40,818 nucleotides of DNA. Source: Planctomycetota bacterium. Lineage in GTDB: Bacteria > Planctomycetota > Phycisphaerae > FEN-1346. The DNA is taken from the NCBI GenBank assembly GCA_030602705.1, contig JAUVZF010000034.1, positions 1 through 40,818 of the forward strand, given 5' to 3'. The position numbers and the translations under genes are program-made. Below, one piece after another: positions 15,032-22,735 of the stretch. Below the pieces are notes generated by a model, which worked only from the letters and a program-made list of their open reading frames with translations, was not told the origin of the DNA and did no database searches. Positions within the stretch are counted from its first letter, which is position 1, and every line of letters starts with the position of its first letter.

Positions 15032-16021
15032 ATGGCGCTCCAGCGGCTTCAGAAACTCCTGGCCCGAGCAGGGGTGGCCTCGCGGCGGGTTTGCGAGAAA
15101 CTCATTGCCGACGGCCGCGTCATGGTGGACGGCAACGTCGTAACAACGCTTGGAGTGAAGGCCGACCTCGGCACCCAGGACGTCCGTCTCGATGGCCGCC
15201 GGCTCCGCCCCGAGCGCCTGGAATACTGGATCCTGAACAAGCCGAAGGGCGTCGTCTGCACAAACTACGATCCGGCAGGACGGGTGCGGCCGATTGACCT
15301 GGTGCGTGCCACAAAGGTCCGCCTGTTCCCCGTGGGCCGGCTCGACGCAGCGTCCAAGGGCCTGCTCCTCATGACGAACGACGGCGAGTTTGCCAATCGC
15401 CTGACCCATCCGCGATACGGCGTCCCGAAGACGTATCTGGCCACCGTCGGGGGACGCGTCACGGCCGCCGACATCCGCCACATGGTCCGCGGTGTTCACA
15501 TGGCCGAGGGACGGACGCGGGCCGCCGAGGTGCACGTTGTCAAGCGCGGACGGTCTCGCTCGACGCTGCGTATCACGCTACGGGAGGGCCGTAACCGGCA
15601 GATCCGCCGGGTGCTGGCACGCCTCGGACATTCCGTCCGCGAATTGGTGCGGACACGGATCGGCCGCATCGGCATTCGCGGCCTCCGCGACGGGGAGGCT
15701 CGACGCCTGACCGCCAAGGAGATACAATACCTCAAGACGCTGCGCGGCGAGGACGGGACGAAACCCCGTCTGCCCACGAAGAAAACACGCGCGACGACCG
15801 CCCGCGCCAAGGCAGCCGTCAACCACACGGTTCGCAAGGAACCACGGGCCGGCGGACGCAAGCAGACCAAACGGAGTCAACAGAAACATGACACAGATGG
15901 AACTGGCAAGGCAGGGAAAGGTCACCGACGCCATGCGGCAGGTAGCCGAGGCGGACCGGCGCGACGCCGAACAAGTTCGCCGCGACGTGGCCGACGGCCG
16001 CGTGACCATTCCGCTCAATAA
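15032..16021 (+). CDS. 23S rRNA pseudouridine synthase, RluB/RsuA family, with long basic tail
   Basis: The product is 329 residues. An S4 RNA-binding domain (about 3-50) precedes the RsuA/RluB catalytic domain, with catalytic Asp105 in GRLDAASKGLLLMTNDGEF, then KTYLATVGG and REGRNRQIRRVLARLGH. The family converts uridine to pseudouridine in rRNA; which site is not decidable here. The catalytic core ends near residue 240. It is followed by about 90 residues of Lys/Arg/Gly-rich low-complexity tail, plausible as an RNA-binding extension. The frame does not stop before thiC but overlaps its first 134 nt in another frame. The start lies 8 nt after the manA stop. Confidence 0.87.
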   Translation: MALQRLQKLLARAGVASRRVCEKLIADGRVMVDGNVVTTLGVKADLGTQDVRLDGRRLRPERLEYWILNKPKGVVCTNYDPAGRVRPIDLVRATKVRLFPVGRLDAASKGLLLMTNDGEFANRLTHPRYGVPKTYLATVGGRVTAADIRHMVRGVHMAEGRTRAAEVHVVKRGRSRSTLRITLREGRNRQIRRVLARLGHSVRELVRTRIGRIGIRGLRDGEARRLTAKEIQYLKTLRGEDGTKPRLPTKKTRATTARAKAAVNHTVRKEPRAGGRKQTKRSQQKHDTDGTGKAGKGHRRHAAGSRGGPARRRTSSPRRGRRPRDHSAQ

Positions 16022-17177
16022 GAACCGGCGTGCCACCTGCGTCATGGGCGTCGGACGGGGACTGCGCGTCAAGGTGAACGCGAATCTGGGCACCAGCCCC
16101 GACTACGCCGACGTCGAGATGGAACTCGCCAAGTTGGCTGCCGCCCGCCAGACCGGTGCCGATTCCATCATGGACCTCTCGACGGGCGGCGATATTCCCG
16201 AAATCCGCCGGCGACTGATGGACGCATGCGACCTGACCGTCGGCACCGTTCCGATTTACGAGGCTGCGGCCGCGGCGGCCCGGACCGGCGGCGACATCGC
16301 GAAGATGACCGCCGACGATATCCTCGCCAGCGTCCGCCGCCACGGCCAGGACGGTGTGGACTTCGTAACGGTGCACTGCGGCGTGGCGCGGCGGATCGTT
16401 GAGTCCGAGGCGCTTGGGCGGCGGGTGTGCGGCATCGTGAGTCGCGGGGGGATGTTCCTGGCACACTGGATGCGCAGACACGGGCAGGAGAATCCGCTCC
16501 TCGAACGCTTCGACGAACTGCTGGACATGGCCCGCGAATTCGACGTGACACTCAGCCTGGGAGACGGGTTGCGACCGGGAGCCATCGCCGACGCGATGGA
16601 CACCTGCCAGGTGGAGGAACTGATGATTCTGGCCGAACTGGCACGACGGGCCGTCGAGGCCGGTGTGCAGGTCATGATCGAAGGGCCGGGCCACGTGCCG
16701 CTTGACCAGGTCGAGGCCCAGGTCCGACTTCAGAAAGACCTGACAGGCGGTCTGCCGTTTTACGTGCTCGGGCCGATCGTTACGGACGTGGCGCCGGGTT
16801 ACGACCACATCACGAGCGCGATCGGCGGGGCGGTGGCGGCGATGGCCGGCGCGGACTTCCTCTGCTACGTAACGCCGACCGAACATCTGGGTCTTCCGCG
16901 GCCGGAGGACGTCCGCGAGGGCGTCATCGCTGCGCGCATCGCCGCCCACGCCGCCGACGTTGCCCGCGGCCGCGACGAGGCACGCGCGTGGGACCGTCGC
17001 CTGAGCCAGGCCCGGGGCCGGCGCGACTGGGAGGCTCAGATTGCCGAAGCGATGGACCCCGTGCGGGCCAGGCAACTTCGGGAGGCGCGCCGCCCGGAGC
17101 ACAGCGACGTGTGCTCGATGTGCGGCGATTACTGTGTCTTCAAACTGCGCGACGGTGAGGAGACGAAGCAACCATGA
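15888..17177 (+). CDS. thiC: Phosphomethylpyrimidine synthase ThiC, short form
   Basis: The 429-residue radical-SAM-like enzyme makes hydroxymethylpyrimidine phosphate from aminoimidazole ribotide for thiamine synthesis. Landmarks are the MTQMELARQGKVTDAMRQVA N-terminus typical of the short form, VKVNANLGTS, MDLSTGG, the MIEGPGHVPLDQ segment, DVAPGYDHITSAIGGA and the C-terminal cluster site. The cluster cysteines are Cys409, Cys412 and Cys416 in CSMCGDYC, spaced CX2CX3C rather than the CX2CX4C of the E. coli enzyme. The 5-hydroxybenzimidazole synthases (BzaF type) are close paralogues and cannot be excluded by eye. The start overlaps the rluB-like gene by 134 nt and has only a weak GGAG. No TPP riboswitch precedes it. 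Confidence 0.88.
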   Translation: MTQMELARQGKVTDAMRQVAEADRRDAEQVRRDVADGRVTIPLNKNRRATCVMGVGRGLRVKVNANLGTSPDYADVEMELAKLAAARQTGADSIMDLSTGGDIPEIRRRLMDACDLTVGTVPIYEAAAAAARTGGDIAKMTADDILASVRRHGQDGVDFVTVHCGVARRIVESEALGRRVCGIVSRGGMFLAHWMRRHGQENPLLERFDELLDMAREFDVTLSLGDGLRPGAIADAMDTCQVEELMILAELARRAVEAGVQVMIEGPGHVPLDQVEAQVRLQKDLTGGLPFYVLGPIVTDVAPGYDHITSAIGGAVAAMAGADFLCYVTPTEHLGLPRPEDVREGVIAARIAAHAADVARGRDEARAWDRRLSQARGRRDWEAQIAEAMDPVRARQLREARRPEHSDVCSMCGDYCVFKLRDGEETKQP

Positions 17178-17773
17178 CCGGCGGGCACATCGTCGGGGCG
17201 ATGCTCCTGCCCCTGCTGACGTTCCTGGTCGGCGGGTGCGACGGCCACGACACGGAACCCGACTTGGACGGCGGACCGGAGCCGTTGATGTTGTTTCGGT
17301 TCGAGAAGTTCACGTCGGCGCCGAGGATCGACGACGGCGAAGTCACGCTCCGGTCACTGGCGGGCAAGGTGGTGCTGCTCGACCTGTTCGCAACGTGGTC
17401 TTCGCCGTGTCGCCGTTCGGCGCCCCTGCTCGTGAGTTTGCACGAACGGTATCGCGGCGAGGGCTTTGAGATCCTCGGACTGGCTTACGAGCAGGCCCGT
17501 GATGTGGTGCAGGCGAAGCGTGCGGCCGAGGCGTTTCGGAGCGAGTTCAGGATCCCGTATATCCTGGCGATCGGCCCGGACGTCCTCTGGGAGGAACTCC
17601 GACAGCACGCAACCGTCATGGGCGACATCCCGACGATCGTGCTGATGGACCGCCAGGGTGTTGTGCGCGACGTGTTCGAAGGCCTGCCGCCGGGGCGCGA
17701 AGCGGTCCTGGCGGATCGGATCGAGCGGCTGCTGGCCGAGCCGTACGTTCCGCTGCCGTCTTATGGCGGATAG
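17174..17773 (+). CDS. TlpA-like thioredoxin-fold lipoprotein with SxxC active site
   Basis: The 199-residue product has a lipoprotein signal ending at Cys22 (FLVGGC) and a thioredoxin fold of the TlpA/ResA/AhpC-TSA type from about residue 50. The fold shows VVLLDLFATWSSPC, FEILGLAYEQ and the cis-Pro loop GDIPTIVLMD. The usual CxxC is replaced by Ser76-Ser-Pro-Cys79, so only the second cysteine remains. That argues against a normal disulfide reductase and for a peroxiredoxin-like, single-cysteine or binding role. It would be anchored facing the periplasm. Its ATG overlaps the thiC stop (ATGA), so translation is coupled, though no thiamine-related function is evident. Confidence 0.82.
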   Translation: MTGGHIVGAMLLPLLTFLVGGCDGHDTEPDLDGGPEPLMLFRFEKFTSAPRIDDGEVTLRSLAGKVVLLDLFATWSSPCRRSAPLLVSLHERYRGEGFEILGLAYEQARDVVQAKRAAEAFRSEFRIPYILAIGPDVLWEELRQHATVMGDIPTIVLMDRQGVVRDVFEGLPPGREAVLADRIERLLAEPYVPLPSYGG

Positions 17774-17805
17774 GACGTCGGTGAACCCGTCGGCGCGCTT
17801 CGGCT

Positions 17806-18375
17806 TCACGTCGGCAGCGCCAGGAGGAACAGGAATTCGGCGTTGCCGCCGCCTCCTCGAAGTGGCGACCGTGTTTCCCCGAGCAACTCAAGGCCGGCCC
17901 CCTGAACGTCGATGCGCACGCGAGCAAGAACGGCCTGGAGGTTGCGCTCCGCAACCACGCCGGCCTCACGCTGTGTCTCGGCGGCCTCGTATTGGGGTTT
18001 GACAAGCGAGATGATGCGGCCGTCGGGTTGGAGCAGACGCCGCGCTGCCGGCAGGACGTGCCGCTGGCGCGTCCAGCCGACGTCGATCGTCACGAGGTCC
18101 ACGGGTTCGGGCATGGTGACGTGCATGGCGTTTGTCCGCTCCACGACGATGACGCGCGGGTCCTTACGCAATTTCCACGCCAGCGTACCGTAGGAGGTGT
18201 CAACGGAGTACACCCGGGCGGCGCCGCGAGAGAGCAGACAATCGACGAAGCCGCCCTGGTGGCTGCCCAGGTCGGCACACGTCTTGCTTGAGGGGTCGAT
18301 GGCGAACGTCTCGAGGGCATGCTGGAGTTTCAGCCCGGAGCGCGTAACGTACTTGTTCTCGTTTGTCTCGGCCAT
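17806..18375 (-). CDS. FtsJ/TlyA-like SAM-dependent RNA methyltransferase
   Basis: The 189-residue product has the FtsJ-like Rossmann methyltransferase domain. The SAM site is CADLGSHQGGFVDCLL near residue 33, then VYSVDTSYGTLAWKLR, VDLVTIDVGWTR and IISLVKPQYEA with the conserved lysine. The YVTRSGLKLQHAL start and the overall pattern match TlyA (2'-O-methyltransferase of rRNA, also called haemolysin A), but the N-terminal S4 RNA-binding domain of TlyA is absent. It would act on RNA in the cytoplasm; the target is unknown. It is single by spacing. A promoter is possible at 18405-18434. Confidence 0.82.
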   Translation of the reverse strand: MAETNENKYVTRSGLKLQHALETFAIDPSSKTCADLGSHQGGFVDCLLSRGAARVYSVDTSYGTLAWKLRKDPRVIVVERTNAMHVTMPEPVDLVTIDVGWTRQRHVLPAARRLLQPDGRIISLVKPQYEAAETQREAGVVAERNLQAVLARVRIDVQGAGLELLGETRSPLRGGGGNAEFLFLLALPT

Positions 18376-18404
18376 GCGGTTGTCTCTGCCCGTGCGACGT
18401 GGCC

Positions 18405-18434
18405 ATTGTATACGCTGGCGACGGGGTAGTCCAA
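18405..18434 (-). promoter_or_regulatory. Possible promoter of the FtsJ-like gene
   Basis: On the minus strand, TTGGAC (18434-18429) precedes TACAAT (18410-18405) by 18 bp, or the overlapping TATACA (18412-18407) by 16 bp. The start codon is about 30 nt downstream of the -10 box. Confidence 0.45.
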
Positions 18435-18450
18435 TAACCTCGCGGTACGT

Positions 18451-18602
18451 GTTTAGCGTGTCATTCCGAGCGAGCGAAGCGAGTCGAGTCCCGGCGCGCC
18501 GGGATCGCCGTTATCCGTGTCCGGACGACGAGATTTCTCCGCTCGCCCCCGCCTTTGGCGAGGGCTCGGTCGAAATGACATCGCTTCGAGAGCACGCTAA
18601 AC
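18451..18602. mobile_element. MITE-like element, GTTTAGCGTGTCATT family, copy 1
   Basis: The ends GTTTAGCG and CGCTAAAC are inverted. Inside are TGTCATTCCGAGCGAGCG at the left and GGTCGAAATGACA at the right, with a GCCTTTGGCGAGG segment shared with the copy at 40638-40803. It has no coding capacity. The related core at 27015-27136 lacks the outer ends. The rest of 18376-18693 is promoter sequence on both sides. Confidence 0.65.
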
Positions 18603-18621
18603 AGGTACACCTCGCATTTCC

Positions 18622-18651
18622 TTGCATCGGCCCCAGGGTGGGTACTATGAT
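18622..18651 (+). promoter_or_regulatory. Promoter of the lipoprotein gene at 18694
   Basis: TTGCAT (18622-18627) and TATGAT (18646-18651) are separated by 18 bp, about 43 nt before the ATG. Confidence 0.5.
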
Positions 18652-18693
18652 GGGTGTCGGTTCACAGACCGCGTTCGAGGAAGGGAGACACGC

Positions 18694-19254
18694 ATGAAAC
18701 GGATGCTTCTAGTGGCAGTCTTGGCCCTGGTGGTGGCCTCGGGGTGTGGCTCAGCCCTGAAACAGGCCGGCGGCGCGGTTGTGGGGGCCAGCGCGCGGTA
18801 CTACGAGGTGAAGAACCTGGGTGGCAAGACCTCCCTCGACCGGTTCAGGACGGTTGGCGTCGAGCGTTTCGACACGTCGCCCATGCTTGGTGCGGTTCCG
18901 TCGAGTCTTGCCGGCCTGGTGCAGACGGCGGTTGTGAAGAGACTCGTCGAGACGGAGATGTTCCGCAGCGCTGCCCGAGGCGCGCCGACCAGGGGCGGGC
19001 TCCTCATTCGCGGCAAATTCGTTGACTTTGACCCCGGCGGGTCTTCCCTCAGGGCCGTCGGCTTCGGCGTCAACCCCTTCCTGACGGCACAGATTCAAGT
19101 CATCGACACCAGTTCGAACCGCGTACTGGGCGTGGCGATGGTAACCGGCATCGTCAAGAGCATTGTGCGAACGGGGCCCTTGGAACTCGCCGAAGGCGTC
19201 GGCAAGGCGGTCAAGGGACTCGTCGAACAGCACCATACGAAACGGGCAAAATAG
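18694..19254 (+). CDS. Lipoprotein, DUF4410-like
   Basis: The 186-residue product has a lipoprotein signal peptide ending at Cys18 (VVASGC). The mature part has the layout of small outer-membrane-associated lipoproteins: a LDRFRTVGVERFDT strand, an alpha region SLAGLVQTAVVKRLVETEMF, then GGLLIRGKFVDFDPG and TAQIQVIDTSSNRVLGVAMVTG. This resembles DUF4410 and related families with unknown function. The ATG follows AAGGGAG. The lipoprotein would sit in the cell envelope. No partner gene lies nearby. Confidence 0.75.
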   Translation: MKRMLLVAVLALVVASGCGSALKQAGGAVVGASARYYEVKNLGGKTSLDRFRTVGVERFDTSPMLGAVPSSLAGLVQTAVVKRLVETEMFRSAARGAPTRGGLLIRGKFVDFDPGGSSLRAVGFGVNPFLTAQIQVIDTSSNRVLGVAMVTGIVKSIVRTGPLELAEGVGKAVKGLVEQHHTKRAK

Positions 19255-19355
19255 AACCGCACGCTGCTATCGATTTGGCGCGGCCCGTACCCGGTACGGG
19301 TCGGCCACGGCCGCCCTCGCGGACGGGTCCGTATGGACGGGTCGCGGACGCAAGA

Positions 19356-20690
19356 TCAGGCGGGCACAGCCAAACGCGCCTCGGCCGCAGCCACGAGCGC
19401 CCTGGCGGTAGCCCCGTCGCGCGGAAACACAGCCAGGGCCGTACGCAACCGAAGCCGGGCATCGACTCGCTGACCCGCTATGGCCAAGTGTTTTGCTGCG
19501 GCGTCATAGAAGTCGTCTGCCGTCTTGTAGAGCGACTCGTCCTCCGGCGCGCGGTTCATGGAGACGGCATAGACACCGGTGTCGAGCCGACCGGCCTCCC
19601 AGCCTCTTGCCAGGGCGGCTCGAATGGCGACGCCCAGCCGTTCGAGAACGTCGGCCTCTTGCGCCTGGACACCGGGTTGAGGCTCGAGCAGCAGGAGGCC
19701 GACTTCCGCGCGTAGGTCCTCGGCTCGGGAGATCTGGGCCTCCAGACACGTCAGAAACGGGTCGGCCTTGAGCAGCCCTGTGCTGGCGTCGCGCAAAGCC
19801 AGCCGCGCGTGCTCGTTCCTCAGAAGGGCGGACCGATACAGGTGGGCGAGGGCATCCGCCAGGGCCGTCGCGGCATGGCAGTCGTTCTGGCCGAGAGGGG
19901 TTCCGTCGGTCTTGCCGGAAAGGCAGAGGACGCCGAACGTTGTGTCGGCATCGCGGACGGGCACACAGAGCAATCCAGGCGGCGCGGCCCCTGCGGTTCC
20001 GGCTTCCACCAAGAGGACCTCGCCGGTTCGAAGCACCCGTTCGGCAGCGGCGCGTTCGGCCTCCACACCCGCCGAATCGTCAGGGCCGATGTCGCCGAAC
20101 GTCACGACGCGCTCCAGGCCGCCCGCCTCTGCGCCACGTGAAAAGACACACCCCTGCCGTGCGCCCAGCGCACGAAGGATCAGCATCGCGCCGTCGCGAA
20201 ACAGCGGTTGCGGTTGGGAGACGGCCAGTTCCGCGAGTTCACACGCGGCGCGGAACAATCCGGCCGCCCGCTGCTCCCCAACAGGCGCCGAGGAGGCGCG
20301 CGAGGCCGTCTTGACCTCCGGTTTCAGGAGGGTCGGCAGGCGCCTGATGTCGCTCGGCAGGACGAAGTAGTCGGTGGCGCCCTCAGCCACGAGTTTGCGG
20401 GCAAGTGGCTCGTCCTGGGGCGCGACGAGGACATAGACGGGCATGTGCGGCCGGCAGCGTTGCAGGGCCGCCAGCACGTCGTGCTCCGATCCTGCGACGT
20501 CTTCAAGATTCAGAAGGACGGCCTTCGGCGCCGTCCTTGCAACAGCCAGCAGCGCGTCCACCGCCGCAGCGTGCGTCCGGAGAGGCTGAACGAGACGTTC
20601 GACGAGCCCGCGGCGGCCGGGGTCGCGGCAGACGAAAACGATTGCGCCGTTCGAGGCGGCCACGTGAGTCGCGCTCTGTTGCCGGGTCAC
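19356..20690 (-). CDS. Degenerate REC-GAF-GGDEF signalling protein
   Basis: The 444-residue product has three parts. Residues about 16-125 form a response-regulator-like domain whose phosphorylation Asp is replaced (LLNLEDV in place of LLD). Residues about 150-300 are a GAF-like sensor domain (LLCVPVRDADTTFGVLCLSG). Residues about 305-440 look like a GGDEF domain (LRDASTGLLKADPFLTCLEAQ, ending FPRDGATARALVAAAEARL), but the GGDEF signature position reads LDTGVYAV. It is therefore unlikely to make cyclic-di-GMP and may act as a binding or scaffold module. Its GTG start overlaps the upstream gene's TGA (GTGA), so the two are translated together. Confidence 0.75.
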   Translation of the reverse strand: MTRQQSATHVAASNGAIVFVCRDPGRRGLVERLVQPLRTHAAAVDALLAVARTAPKAVLLNLEDVAGSEHDVLAALQRCRPHMPVYVLVAPQDEPLARKLVAEGATDYFVLPSDIRRLPTLLKPEVKTASRASSAPVGEQRAAGLFRAACELAELAVSQPQPLFRDGAMLILRALGARQGCVFSRGAEAGGLERVVTFGDIGPDDSAGVEAERAAAERVLRTGEVLLVEAGTAGAAPPGLLCVPVRDADTTFGVLCLSGKTDGTPLGQNDCHAATALADALAHLYRSALLRNEHARLALRDASTGLLKADPFLTCLEAQISRAEDLRAEVGLLLLEPQPGVQAQEADVLERLGVAIRAALARGWEAGRLDTGVYAVSMNRAPEDESLYKTADDFYDAAAKHLAIAGQRVDARLRLRTALAVFPRDGATARALVAAAEARLAVPA

Positions 20691-21400
20691 GTCTCGTTTT
20701 CCTCGCCGAGCAAGGTGCGCAGTTCCTCGTCGGTCAATTCGATCGTTCCGAGGATCTTGGCCCCTGTAAGTTCCTCGTCGCCGTCGAGGTTCTCGACATC
20801 ATCTGCCGGCTGCTGCGTTTCAGGATGCGACTCGTGTTGTGGCTCCGGGGTCTTTTCTGCCTTTCGAGCGCCTGCGAGATACGATTCGACCAGCGGTGGC
20901 GTTGGCGGCGCCGCAGCGGACACGGGTTCGGTCGCTTCGGGCTTTGCAGCGGGCGCAGGCGGCGCGGCAGGCGGTGTAGCGCGAGGCGGGGCAGGGGGGG
21001 CCGGCGCCGGGACGGCAGGCTGCGCCCCGTTGCGTGAGGCCAGAGGCGCCAGGAAACGCGACACATCGTCGGCCGTCGAAAGAACGGTGTCGGCTCCCAC
21101 AAGTTCGGCGATGCGCCCTTTGTGCTCGAAGCCGGGGGAGTGATACGCGACGAGGAGTGTCTCAGGCCATTCGCGACGCACGAGGGGAATCAGCCGGAAT
21201 TCGCCCGGACCGAAGTGGTCAACACCCAGGAGCACGTGCTCGACGGCGCCGGCGGCCCGTTCCGCTTCCACGACGACATCGTAGGCCGTAGGGACGGCAA
21301 TCACCTTAAAGCCGGTGTCACGAAGACCTTGGTGAAGCGCCTCGGCGACCGCCGAGCCGGCCTGCTTCACCAGGACCGAAACGGAAGCAATTGGCTTCAC
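20687..21400 (-). CDS. Receiver-like protein with Pro/Ala linker and acidic tail
   Basis: The 237-residue product has an N-terminal domain (1 to about 125) with the alternating strands and helices of a response-regulator receiver (ASVSVLVKQAGSAVAEALHQ, TGFKVIAVPTAYDVV, VEHVLLGVDHF, WPETLLVAYHSPG). A long Pro/Ala linker (about 130-185) and an acidic C-terminus with ELTDEELRTLLGEE follow. The GTG at 21400 is chosen because it follows GAGGA, starts right at the first strand, and the predicted promoter (21443-21471) would begin transcription close to the alternative ATG at 21436. It probably works with the degenerate REC-GAF-GGDEF protein, whose gene it overlaps. No histidine kinase is nearby. 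Confidence 0.65.
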   Translation of the reverse strand: MKPIASVSVLVKQAGSAVAEALHQGLRDTGFKVIAVPTAYDVVVEAERAAGAVEHVLLGVDHFGPGEFRLIPLVRREWPETLLVAYHSPGFEHKGRIAELVGADTVLSTADDVSRFLAPLASRNGAQPAVPAPAPPAPPRATPPAAPPAPAAKPEATEPVSAAAPPTPPLVESYLAGARKAEKTPEPQHESHPETQQPADDVENLDGDEELTGAKILGTIELTDEELRTLLGEENET

Positions 21401-21442
21401 GTCAGAGACTTCCTCACGGGCGGCCAGTACTGCCATACACCT

Positions 21443-21471
21443 ACTATGGCCGATTTCTCCAAGCGCGTCAA
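21443..21471 (-). promoter_or_regulatory. Promoter of the two-gene signalling operon
   Basis: On the minus strand, TTGACG (21471-21466) and CATAGT (21448-21443) are separated by 17 bp. Transcription is predicted to start near 21436, which favours translation from the GTG at 21400. Confidence 0.45.
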
Positions 21472-21522
21472 GGTGGCGTTTCGGCGTTGCGTGCGGCTGC
21501 TCAGGTCCGGGCCGGAAATGCC

Positions 21523-21551
21523 TTGACAGGGCCGAAACCCAACAATATAAG
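21523..21551 (+). promoter_or_regulatory. Promoter of gap
   Basis: TTGACA (21523-21528) and TATAAG (21546-21551) are separated by 17 bp. The predicted leader is about 95 nt and includes AAGGAG before the ATG at 21654. Confidence 0.7.
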
Positions 21552-21653
21552 AGGCGAACGATTGGTCTCCGCATCTGCCGTGCCGGCGGTCGTCGCGCGC
21601 GGCAGGATGCGGTTTAACACGCGGACGTGTTCCCAGACAAGGAGTCTGTTTGG

Positions 21654-22658
21654 ATGGCAAGCAACATCGGCATCAACGGATTTGGCCGCATCGGCCGCAT
21701 CGTGTTCCGGACGATGTGGGCACGAAAGGACGAGTTCAACATCGTCGGCATCAACGACCTGGCCGATGCCGAAACGCTCGCGCACCTGCTGAAGTATGAC
21801 AGCGTGTACCGTCGGTTCGAGGGCGATGTCAAGACCGAGGGCGAGATGCTGGTCGTCGATGGCACGAGCATCCCCGTCACCTCGGAGAAGGACCCGGCGA
21901 ACCTGCCGTGGGCCGACCGCCAGGCCGACGTGGTGCTCGAGTGCACCGGCGTTTTCAGAACCCGCGAGGGATGCGAGAAGCACCTGGCGGCCGGGGCGAA
22001 GAAGGTCATCATGTCGGCCCCGCCCAAGGGCGAGATCGATGCGGTCATCGTCATCGGTGTCAACGACAAGACGCTGGCGCCGGAGCACAAGATCGTCTCG
22101 AACGCCTCCTGCACGACGAACTGCCTGGCGCCGGTTGCCAAGGTGCTACACGAGACCTTCGGCCTCAAGCGCGGCCTGATGACAACGTGCCATGCCTACA
22201 CGAACGATCAGAAGATCCTGGACATGATCCACTCGGACCTGCACCGGGCGCGGGCGGCAGCGCTGAACATCATCCCGACGACGACCGGCGCTGCCAAGGC
22301 CGTCGGCAAGGTTATTCCGGAACTGGACGGCAAACTGAACGGCTTTGCCCTGCGCGTGCCGACCCCGGTCGGAAGCATCGTGGACTTGACGGTGGAACTC
22401 GAGAAACCGGCGTCGGTCGACCGGATCAACGCCGCCATGAAGAAGGCCAGCGAAGGCAACCTGAAGGGCATTCTCGGCTACACCGAAGACCCGATCGTCT
22501 CGAGCGACGTCATCGGCACAACCGTCTCGAGCCTGTTCGACGCGGGCGCGACGATGGTCCTCGGCGAGACGTTCGTGAAGGTCTGCTCCTGGTACGACAA
22601 CGAATGGGGTTTCTCGAATCGCATGGCCGACCTTGCAACCATGTTGGCCGCCGTCTGA
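21654..22658 (+). CDS. gap: Glyceraldehyde-3-phosphate dehydrogenase, type I
   Basis: The 334-residue enzyme oxidises glyceraldehyde 3-phosphate to 1,3-bisphosphoglycerate in glycolysis, or the reverse. Landmarks are [13 protein letters not shown] at the N-terminus, Asp35 at the NAD ribose position (GINDLAD), catalytic Cys153 in [21 protein letters not shown], and [12 protein letters not shown] near the end. Asp35 suggests NAD rather than NADP use. The ATG at 21654 has AAGGAG 9 nt upstream; the upstream frame adds nothing family-like. It is followed 77 nt later by pgk, the next step of the pathway. Confidence 0.96.
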   Translation: MASNIGINGFGRIGRIVFRTMWARKDEFNIVGINDLADAETLAHLLKYDSVYRRFEGDVKTEGEMLVVDGTSIPVTSEKDPANLPWADRQADVVLECTGVFRTREGCEKHLAAGAKKVIMSAPPKGEIDAVIVIGVNDKTLAPEHKIVSNASCTTNCLAPVAKVLHETFGLKRGLMTTCHAYTNDQKILDMIHSDLHRARAAALNIIPTTTGAAKAVGKVIPELDGKLNGFALRVPTPVGSIVDLTVELEKPASVDRINAAMKKASEGNLKGILGYTEDPIVSSDVIGTTVSSLFDAGATMVLGETFVKVCSWYDNEWGFSNRMADLATMLAAV

Positions 22659-22679
22659 GACGCGGGCTATGGGTGAACA

Positions 22680-22706
22680 CGGGGGCGGGCATTCGGCTCG
22701 CCCCCG
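22680..22706. other. Hairpin between gap and pgk
   Basis: An 8-bp GC stem (CGGGGGCG / CGCCCCCG) with an 11-nt loop lies between gap and pgk. There is no T-tract, so it may stabilise or process the transcript rather than end it. Confidence 0.4.
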
Positions 22707-22735
22707 ATTGGTGTCAGACCGACAGGAGGTCTGTC

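Noticed and set aside
15700..15890. TPP riboswitch upstream of thiC
   Set aside because: The region is coding sequence of the pseudouridine synthase and no THI-box consensus was seen.
21908..22735. Open frame running through gap into pgk
   Set aside because: It is an out-of-frame reading of gap that happens to join the pgk frame; pgk has its own ATG and AGGAGGT at 22736.
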